A program made the position numbers and the translations under genes. Of a stretch of DNA of 64,000 bases, positions 57,070 through 64,000 are shown piece by piece. This DNA comes from Semisulcospira habei (lineage: Eukaryota > Mollusca > Gastropoda > Semisulcospiridae). Every line of letters begins with the position of its first letter. The first letter of the stretch is position 1. Below the pieces are notes generated by a model. The model was not told where the DNA came from. It did not search any database and saw only the letters and a program-made list of their open reading frames with translations. The stretch covers positions 187,279,033-187,343,032 of the forward strand of contig BTPG01000003.1 of assembly GCA_036245525.1 (NCBI GenBank), read 5' to 3'.

Positions 57070-57292
57070 AATTCTTACACTGCCGAGAAAACTTCAGGAA
57101 ACACTACCCAGCTGCAAGACTGATATAAACCTCTTGAACCCCACGCCAATGCGGGGATTCAAGAGAATGTTTGCCTCTTGCTCAAATCACTTTGTTTCCA
57201 TGTTCCTTCGGCGGCCGGGGATCTTTCTTTGACGCTGAGCTGACAGTGATTTCAAAAAAGCAATCAGCGTCCACGGACAGTAAAGGAGTTAG
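57070..57292 (+). mobile_element. Family A MITE
   Basis: TTAATTCTTACACTGCCGAG near the left (57067), worn hairpin near 57150, GGACAGTAAAGGAGTTAG at the right. Confidence 0.6.
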
Positions 57293-57305
57293 CAGGCTGA
57301 AACGG

Positions 57306-57486
57306 ACATGAGATTAATACTTATACTGTGCACGTATTTGAATTATTATTTTTTGATCATGTTTGGGGGTCGGCCGGTGTGAGGATGGGCCCCAAGTTGG
57401 GGCCCATCCTCACACCGGCCGACCCCCAAACATGATCAAAAAATAATAATTCAAATACGTGCACAGTATAAGTATTAATCTCATGT
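57306..57486 (+). repeat. Perfect 181-bp palindrome
   Basis: Arms of 88 bases (57306-57393 and 57399-57486) are exact complements by eye with the spacer AAGTT. The arm holds GTTTGGGGGTCGGCCGGTGT and ends GATGGGCCCC. I see no single-arm copy elsewhere in the window. Confidence 0.8.
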
Positions 57487-57569
57487 GAATGCGCAAAGGC
57501 CATCGGGCCGACGTCTTCGTGCGCGGGCCAACGGCGGCCGACGTCGGCCTGATGCCCTTTTGCGCATTG
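57487..57569 (+). mobile_element. Hairpin family H
   Basis: AATGCGCAAAGGCCATCGGG and GCCTGATGCCCTTTTGCGCATT; abuts the palindrome. AT-rich sequence with nothing I recognise follows to 58205. Confidence 0.65.
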
Positions 57570-58209
57570 TGGCGTCAGTGAAGTTTATTTGTATAATCCA
57601 TTATGTTGAAATACATGAAGGTTGGGGGTGGTGAAAGGGGCAGACGCATTATTTTTTACTTGGCAGTCCTAATCAAAATCATCGTCGTCTTTTTCATCAT
57701 CATAATACGTTATAGCACTGAATATTGTTTTACTATTGTTAATAACAATATAATACGCATTTTTATGCATTTGTATGCATTATTATTATTATATTTATTA
57801 TTATGTTTGTTATTATTGTTATCCTGCTTTTGGAGGCAATGTATTTTTCATTGCTAGCTTAGCATAGTTGCGGGGGGTAGAAGTACCATAATTAGTTCAG
57901 TCGTTGTCAGGCCAACATTATTTGGTGGCGCCAGTGGCATTTTACTTCAAGCTAAAAAAGGTCTGACGTTGTGCGGTTCACAGTTATATGTCCAATTTGC
58001 ATTAAGTCGGGACAACTGTATAAGACACGACAAATGACATATAACAAACAAATGGCGGGATGCATCTCTGCGGATCGCTTCTGAAAATGTCTTCCCTTTA
58101 GTAGGCCTAGGCCAGTGGATTTTGGTGTGCATCACTTTATATTTTTTAAATCCATTTTTGACCGCAAAATATAACCATAAGCTCGTTGTTTCGAATATTT
58201 TTAATATTT

Positions 58210-58299
58210 TTAACCCTTTTGCTGTCGGTAGGTCGCGATGATTTCTGGATGATTCCTGGAATCATCGCGACATAAACGGCTACCGACAGCCCAAGGGTC
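58210..58299 (+). mobile_element. Hairpin MITE family D
   Basis: TTAACCCTTTTGCTGTCGG to CCGACAGCCCAAGGGTCAA; inner GATGATTCCTGGAATCATC. Confidence 0.6.
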
Positions 58300-58539
58300 A
58301 AACTGCCATATTTTTTTTGCTTTTCTACACACAAACCGACCGCAAAGGGCCCGACGTAGGTCGCAGACGACCAAGGCACAGTCAGTCTTGTGCGTGGGCT
58401 AGCTGCACTCACTGATGCTCCGATGACCTCGCACTTTCTGTGGTGTCCGAGGTTTCTCGATAGTCCTACGTATCCATAGTCCAATGGACTGTCGATACCT
58501 AGGCCTATCGATACATAGGACTATCGGCTTTACACACCC

Positions 58540-58640
58540 TCTTGTTTATTGGGCCGGCCGGTCGGCTGCTGTTTGCCCGCGCACGGCTGTGCGCGGGCCA
58601 ACAGCGGCCGACTTGGGCCCGGTGGACTTTTCGCACTGTC
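58540..58640 (+). mobile_element. Hairpin family H
   Basis: GGTCGGCTGCTGTTTGCCCG and CGGGCCAACAGCGGCCGAC around CGCACGGCTGTGCG. Confidence 0.6.
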
Positions 58641-58744
58641 TTGTGTAAATTCGTGAGCTGATCAACAATTAATGAAATGCGGATCTTGCATGTGCACATT
58701 TTTAAGGTGCTATTCACCTCTCCCACTGTCGAAATTGTTTACTT

Positions 58745-58855
58745 GAACATGACTGAAGAGGTATAAATTCACAAGAACCCCCGCAGCTGTGGGGGCTTAT
58801 GAGGAAGATCCGAGCCTCTTGCTCACCTGAAATAACTTTGTATCCATATTCCTTG
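58745..58855 (+). mobile_element. Family A fragment
   Basis: GAGGTATAAATTCACAAGAA and TTATGAGGAAGATCC with GTATCCATATTCCTTG; degraded. Confidence 0.45.
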
Positions 58856-58856
58856 A

Positions 58857-59067
58857 ACTCATTCAGCCCAGACACACCACAGCAAGACATGGGTCGAACA
58901 TGATAGTTCAAGGGTTGTGTCAGAATAGCTTGGCGCCCATAGGCGCCAAGCTATTCTGGCACCACCCTTGAACTATCATGTTCGATCTGTCTCTAGAACT
59001 GCAATACAGTCCTTCAGAGGGCAACTTTACAATTGGGGGATTTCGGTCCTGGGGCAGAATGTGTTAA
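58857..59067 (+). mobile_element. Hairpin MITE family C
   Basis: CTCATTCAGCCCAGACACAC to GGGGCAGAATGTGTTAA, complete stem centred near 58942. Confidence 0.7.
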
Positions 59068-59131
59068 TGGATGGAGATCTTTGACGTTAAAGTTGCAATG
59101 ATTTCAAAAACGCAGTCTGTGTCCATGGCAG

Positions 59132-59357
59132 TTAAAACCCTTATCATTCGGAATACACCAGTGCGTGAAATAAGTTTGACTAAAATAGTTCAAGGGTAGT
59201 GCCAGAATAGCTTGGCGCCTCTAGGCGCCAAGCTATTCTGGCACCACCCTTGAAATAAAACTATTTATCTGTATCCTTATCTGTCAGTACTATAATGTAG
59301 CTTGCATATGGCAGTGTACACATGTGAAGCGTTTAGCCTCAGTATGATATGGATTAA
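59132..59357 (+). mobile_element. Hairpin MITE family C, TTAA at both ends
   Basis: TTAAAACCCTTATCATTCGG to AGTATGATATGGATTAA, stem centred near 59224. A family A right end (CATGGCAGTTAA) is directly to its left. Confidence 0.7.
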
Positions 59358-59594
59358 GCGGTTTTGTGACATTTGAATCTCAGCTCAGAGACTTCTTTTA
59401 CAGGAGTTACATATTTTTCGTTTTATTTTTGCTAATTTTATTTGTTTGTGAACAATTTACAGTATGCCTGTTTCAAAATCCGCGACGAGCATTATATCAC
59501 ATTTGAGACTGTATCTGTATGTTCACATATTTTTATGTATGCTAGCAGATGTTTATGCGATACATAAATTTACAGATTGATTTGCGTGTGGTGT

Positions 59595-59928
59595 CAGGGG
59601 CGGATCAGTTACCTCGAGGGTGGGTAGGGGTTCCAACGTTTTGTTTCCGACCTTTAACCTGATACAAAAGGCCTCCGCGACACTAGACATTGCTTCCAGG
59701 GGCCGAAAAATTGAAAAGCGGGGGAGGGGGGTGGAGGGGGGGTTAGAAGGCGCGTGCGTGTTAAGACTCACCATTCGCCAAATATCAAACAGGGGGGGGG
59801 GGGGGGGGGGTCCAAACACCCCAAAAAAAGACTTTGTTATAGCATTTCAAAGAATTGTGGAGAGAGGGGGGGGGGGGGGCGGTCCGGAACCCTTGTAACG
59901 CCCCCCCCCCCCCCCGATCCGCCCCTAG
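59595..59928 (+). mobile_element. hAT-like MITE
   Basis: CAGGGGCGGATCAGTTAC to GATCCGCCCCTAG; G and C homopolymer runs at 59791-59810, 59866-59880 and 59902-59915. Related to 30791-31147. Confidence 0.5.
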
Positions 59929-60081
59929 GTGTCGGAAGTCTCATTTGTTTTAAAAGTGAGCTCTTTGTACTTATGCGCAATTGAAGGGAAACGTAAAATA
60001 GGGGTGGGGGGGGGGGGTGGTGAGGGGAAGAGACAAGAAGAGTATAGGTCTGTACATCGCTAATTGTTATGTAATTTTAGT

Positions 60082-60710
60082 TTAACCCCTTCACTGCCGA
60101 GAAAAAGTGAACACGTTCCAACTGCAAGAGGCACAGATCCTCATGAGCCCCCGCGACTGCGGGGGCTCATGAGGATCTATGCCTCTTGCCGAGACCAATT
60201 CGTATCCATGCATCTTGGACGTTTTCGGCTTTGGTCGTTGACTGAACACAGATTTCGAAAACAACAATGTAATAATGCATAGCATTTATATGGCGCATTT
60301 CTCATATTTATAATATAACTCAATGCGCAGAATGTAGCCGCGAACTGAACCCAACAAGCACGCTCACGTGAATCACACGCATTCACTCACACACTGCAGC
60401 ACAGAACATTCACGTGGTGCTAAGGGCAAGCTCAAGCGAGCTACTGACGGTATTTGGAAATCGTTTTGTATTTGAAATTTGATTAAGTTGGCTGAAACTG
60501 ATACCAAAGTGGAGGGGGAGGAAGAGCCGGAGTACCCGGAGAAAGAACCCCCGACGGTCCGCCCGAATTAACGGTGACACTTACTAGAGGAGAAAAATCC
60601 CACGCCGGAACCCGGAATCGAACCTCGCACCTTTAGCATTGGTGGCAGGCGCCTTAACCACTGCGCCACGGACCGCCCCAATGTACGTACTGTGGCAGGG
60701 AAGGGGTTAA
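60082..60710 (+). mobile_element. Family A MITE interrupted by a SINE
   Basis: TTAACCCCTTCACTGCCGAG to GTGGCAGGGAAGGGGTTAA. A perfect family hairpin is centred near 60157. The SINE at 60272-60678 splits it, with duplication CAATGTA (60265-60271 and 60679-60685). Confidence 0.85.
60272..60678 (-). mobile_element. tRNA-derived SINE, full length, nested
   Basis: Minus strand GGGCGGTCCGTGGCGCAGTG (A box) and GAGGTTCGATTCC (a canonical B box) 45 bases later, then the body shared with 49422-49865 and 54181-54440. The 7-bp flanking duplication defines its ends. Confidence 0.85.
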
Positions 60711-61148
60711 AAATATTAGTATCTTGGCAAGATGGAATAGTGTCGTAAAACCGTGTATTCGGATGCAGTACGTCTTGAATGAGTCATGGGCGAGCGAGTT
60801 CAGTGATGTTGTGTTGACAACTATGTGCATTTTACATTTTTTTTAAATATATTTTTAATCTGATTGAAAATCTAGCAGCTTCGAACCTACAAGTTGTATT
60901 TTTTTAAAATTCAACATAAATTATTTTATACAAAATCTGGAAATTCCATTTTGACGTGAATTTATCGTTACAGAAGATGCAGAAATAAAACTTTCTATTT
61001 TTAATGTGTATGTGTGCGCGCGCGTGCGTGTATGAATGTGTGTGTTCAAGTACTTGTCCAGAGTCCAGAGCTACTTGATGACGTCCTAAATAAAGGAACT
61101 TAACCCGTTCAGTGCCAACTGACGAAGACTGTGTTACTGCAATCTTCG

Positions 61149-61359
61149 TTAACTCATTCTACCCCAGACACACCACAGCCAGATAAGGATCAACCATGAT
61201 AGTTCAAGGGTGATGCCAGAATAGCTTGGCGCCTATGGGCGCCAAGCTATTCTGGCATCACCCTTGAACTATCATGGTCGATCTGTGTCCTGCACTGCAA
61301 TGCAGTCTTCAGAGAACGGCACATTTGGGGGATTTCGGTCTTGGGGTAGAATGAGTTAA
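61149..61359 (+). mobile_element. Hairpin MITE family C, complete
   Basis: TTAACTCATTCTACCCCAGA to TTGGGGTAGAATGAGTTAA. Outer ends and inner stem (CATGATAGTTCAAGGGTGAT) both pair, so the whole element folds. Confidence 0.8.
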
Positions 61360-61399
61360 TTCAAGTCCAGAAACCCATGGATGTCCCAGGAACGTGGAT

Positions 61400-61520
61400 T
61401 CAGGGTAGTGTCAGCAAGAGGCGTACATCCTGTCCGCAGTTGCGGCGGCTCATGAGGATCTATACCTTTTGCAGTTGGGTGGTGTTCAAACTTTCTCGCA
61501 CATTGAAAGCGCACAGGGTT
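61400..61520 (-). mobile_element. Family A MITE, degraded
   Basis: CAGCAAGAGGCGTACATCC and CTCATGAGGATCTATACC arms, then CAGTTGGGTGGTGTTC. From 61521 to 61821 I see only AT-rich and CA-rich sequence. Confidence 0.5.
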
Positions 61521-61821
61521 TAAATCTATTAGAAATAAAAAGGATTTTGAAGTTTGTAAAACATTTTATTTTGTTCAAAGCAATATAAATGACAACAATC
61601 TTTAGTAATGGCAACAACAAAATATTTTAAAGGATGTAATTTTGTAGAAGGATGTTCACAAACACGTACACATGCGGACGCACGCACAAACACACACATG
61701 CACACACAGAGAATGAAAGCACACCAGGCACTGTAAACAAGAGTGCAATCACAGTCCATCGTAATGTCAGTGCATCATCTGTATAAAAATGACCGCACTA
61801 TACAAGTTAAAAATCATCTGT

Positions 61822-62035
61822 TTAACTCATTGTGCCCGAAGCACGAAATACCCACATTTTGGAGTTATCCTTTGAGGACTGCATTACAATTCAGGAGACT
61901 GATCGACCATGGTAGTTCAAGGGTGGTGGCAGAACAGCTTGGCGCCTATATAGGCGCCAAGCTATTCTGCCACCACCCTTGTGACCATGGTCGAGCCATA
62001 TCTTGCTGTGGTGCGTCGTGGGCAGATTATGTTAA
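61822..62035 (+). mobile_element. Hairpin MITE family C, TTAA at both ends
   Basis: TTAACTCATTGTGCCCGAAG to GGGCAGATTATGTTAA, stem centred near 61953. Confidence 0.7.
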
Positions 62036-62590
62036 ATTAAAAAAATGAGACGATTAAAATAGATCATAATTGCAAGTGCTTCTATTTTGTACAGAACCCC
62101 CCCACCCCACCCACCCCCCCCCCCCCCCAAAAAAAAAAAAAGAAAAAAAAGAAAAACGAAATACACCCAAAAAGAACAAGTACAATACATCATGTACTGT
62201 ACTCGTCCTTTCTATGCGCGTTTTTTGATTGTTGAGAACTCCTTTGGATTTTACACGCTTGGCAGTCACCTATTTGTTCTGTATTTACAAATTTAATTGC
62301 CTGCTTCATCAGAACAAAAAAAAAAAAATCCAATTATATTCCTCCTGTACGATATATATTTGTAAACCACAATTTCTCAGATGCCACACATGCCCACACA
62401 CACATACACGTCACACACACCCCCATACCCAAATCTTAAACAACTCCTTAGCTACACCACGTACACAGCTGGATACTTCGAGACTGCCGCACAGGTTTTC
62501 TAAAAACAGCAATGAACAGTACAAGTAAACACGTACAAACTAAAGATGAACATAAATTGGCTCACGCATTACACAGTACTGTCACCTACA
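62036..62590. other. Low-complexity and unassigned sequence
   Basis: C run at 62098-62128, A-rich 62129-62155, short CA repeats at 62395-62430. No gene seen. Confidence 0.5.
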
Positions 62591-62591
62591 C

Positions 62592-62930
62592 TTAACCCAT
62601 ATCATTCAGAAATAAGTTTGACTAAAATAGTTCAAGGGTAGCGCCAGAATAGCTTATGTCCTTATCTGTAAGTACTATAATGTCGCTTGCATACGGCAGT
62701 GTACAAATTTGAAGCTTTTAGCCTCAGTATGATATAAAAAGAAGTACCCAACGGAGAAAGAAACACGCTTAGAAAAGACGGGTACAACACAATTTATTAA
62801 TATTTCGGGTATTGGTAAATACCCTTTGTTAAAATAGACAAACAAACAGATTAGCCGCTACTTATCTTCATTCGCAGAAGGAATGTGGCAACTCAGTATG
62901 ATTTCAGTATGATATGGGTTAAAAACACAC
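62592..62930 (+). mobile_element. Family C MITE split by a family K unit
   Basis: Starts TTAACCCATATCATTC and ends CAGTATGATATGGGTTAA. Between, 62736-62891 is one family K arm with CTCAGTATGAT on both sides (62725-62735 and 62892-62902). Confidence 0.6.
62736..62891 (+). mobile_element. Family K unit, single copy
   Basis: Matches one arm of the 13746-14058 palindrome from AAGAAGTACCCAACGGAG to GGAATGTGGCAA, with a few substitutions and a small insertion (TATTGG). The flanking 11-bp duplication suggests retroposition. Confidence 0.65.
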
Positions 62931-63084
62931 ACCCTGCATTTTGTTGCTTTTATCACAAATGGAATGAATCAAAGGTCTTCTTCCCTTGTGTCGGCCCTGG
63001 GAAAGGCTGTAATCTCTACTGACCTCTACGGCAGGCCCTAAAACAAAATCCAACAATATCCTCCTAAGTCGGAGTGGTAATAAA

Positions 63085-63089
<5 letters not shown>

Positions 63090-63163
<74 letters not shown>
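63090..63163 (+). repeat. (CA)n microsatellite
   Basis: Pure CA run. Confidence 0.95.
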
Positions 63164-63165
<2 letters not shown>

Positions 63166-63228
63166 GATCCTCTCGCTCTGCCAAGTGACCTTGGGAGTGT
63201 CTAGCCCAGGGGCCAGTTGCACGAGTGA

Positions 63229-63617
63229 TTGATTGATTGTACATTGCTTAACGTCCCGACAGCAACAAGGCTTTCTCAGGACGTGCCTGCACTGCTTGTA
63301 AAAAAAAAAACAACTAAACAGAACATTGAATGTATGTCGCCAACCGGTCAAATACGTTAAATAAACCTAACACATGGGGCCTAAATAAAGCTAAGACCAT
63401 CTAGCAACACACATCCAATATCAAGAGCTACAGGCAGTGCAGACAGTAGGGAGAGTTTTAAAAAGGCAAATACAGGTGAATGGACAAAGGGTAGACAGAA
63501 ACACATGCCCCAGAATAGAGAGAAAAACCCACCCTGTGGGGCTGACCAGGGTGACCCTGGGAACTAAAAAATACCTAACCCCACCCAAGTCCCCCAGGGC
63601 AGACCCGGGTGGGGTAA
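63229..63617 (-). mobile_element. SINE-like retroposon with (CAAT)n tail
   Basis: Flanked by GTTGCACGAGTGA at 63216-63228 and 63618-63630 (13 bp). The minus strand ends GACGTTAAGCAATGTACAAT followed by CAAT repeats, similar to molluscan SINE tails. I cannot see a clear tRNA head. Confidence 0.65.
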
Positions 63618-63730
63618 GTTGCACGAGTGAGCTATATCCTGCACCAGACGCTAAGCAAGGTGCTCCACTGTAGCGGATCACCTTGCTTAGCGGCTGGTGC
63701 AGGATTAAGCTCACTCGTCATCAGGCGACT
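63600..63730 (+). mobile_element. Hairpin family L, host of the retroposon
   Basis: TGAGCTATATCCTGCACCAG pairs with CTGGTGCAGGATTAAGCTCA, inner GCTAAGCAAGGTG and CACCTTGCTTAGC. Its left end was cut by the 63229-63617 insertion. Confidence 0.6.
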
Positions 63731-63824
63731 AGAGCACAACAACAATTAATACATAACATCTCATGTTGCATTTTGTATTTTTTTTTTTAAATCAACTTTT
63801 CATTGATTTTATTTTGGTTGACAG

Positions 63825-63959
63825 TGTCGATTTCGCCATGATCGGTAACCAGAGATTGGTCATGCTAAGTGTACTGAAACTGATGCTGACCGAAAACCAT
63901 GCTTCTCACCCACAGTTCATGAATGAAAGACAACGTCTGCCCCAAGCGCTGGGGAGATG
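63825..63959 (+). CDS. Possible exon of an unidentified gene
   Basis: An acceptor-like TTTTGGTTGACAG precedes an open stretch encoding VDFAMIGNQRLVMLSVLKL, then LTENHASHPQFMNERQRLP, with a possible donor AGAT/GTACGT. The composition looks coding, but I do not recognise the protein and see no partner exon, so it could be chance. Confidence 0.2.
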
Positions 63960-64000
63960 TACGTAATTCATTCGACAAAGCCCAGAATGTGACTGCTGAT

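Noticed and set aside
63763..63966. A confident new gene at the right edge
   Set aside because: Only one short open stretch with weak splice sites is visible; kept as a low-confidence exon candidate.

Overview
The window is eukaryotic DNA from an animal, most likely a marine mollusc. The signs are a 16-17 exon gene with canonical GT/AG introns, long (AC)n, (AG)n and (AT)n microsatellites, many non-LTR retrotransposons and SINEs, and very many hairpin MITEs, one of them with a tail typical of molluscan SINEs (GGCGTTAAACCCAAATAAC). The mollusc assignment is inference. I saw no bacterial gene, rRNA gene, functional tRNA gene or CRISPR array.

One host gene is clear: an SLC6 (neurotransmitter:sodium symporter) transporter on the + strand. 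Sixteen coding exons run from 32738 to 54784, every junction keeps phase, and they encode 770 residues plus a stop. A candidate first exon (TATA box at 12582, ATG at 12636, phase-0 donor after 12668) would add 11 residues and a 20-kb first intron. The protein resembles the amino-acid branch (glycine/proline transporter-like). Three of the five residues that form the chloride site in GAT1/SERT are changed, including Asn to Asp in TM7. This predicts chloride-independent transport.

The left part (1-20.9 kb) is layered transposon debris. It holds an RTE-like LINE 5' end (1-842), a short internally deleted derivative of that LINE with its own target duplication (2365-2749), a CR1/L2-type LINE (6513-about 10450) interrupted by an RTE copy (7327-8586), an RNase H-bearing LINE fragment (14546-16031) and a perfect 313-bp palindrome (13746-14058).

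At 21036-29392 lies a nearly intact LTR retrotransposon on the - strand: two 1716-bp LTRs, a CTACC target duplication, a tRNA-Leu type primer site and a polypurine tract. Its sequence is Ty3/gypsy-like, but integrase precedes reverse transcriptase (Gmr1-type order).

The SLC6 introns and 3' flank (29.4-64 kb) are packed with short hairpin elements. The main families end in TTAA targets, as piggyBac-derived MITEs do; others are mariner-, PIF/Harbinger- or hAT-like. They sit among SINEs, an antisense LINE with an open RT frame (45536-47058), a 51-bp minisatellite (53146-53960) and simple repeats that in places form the 3' splice-site tract of an exon.
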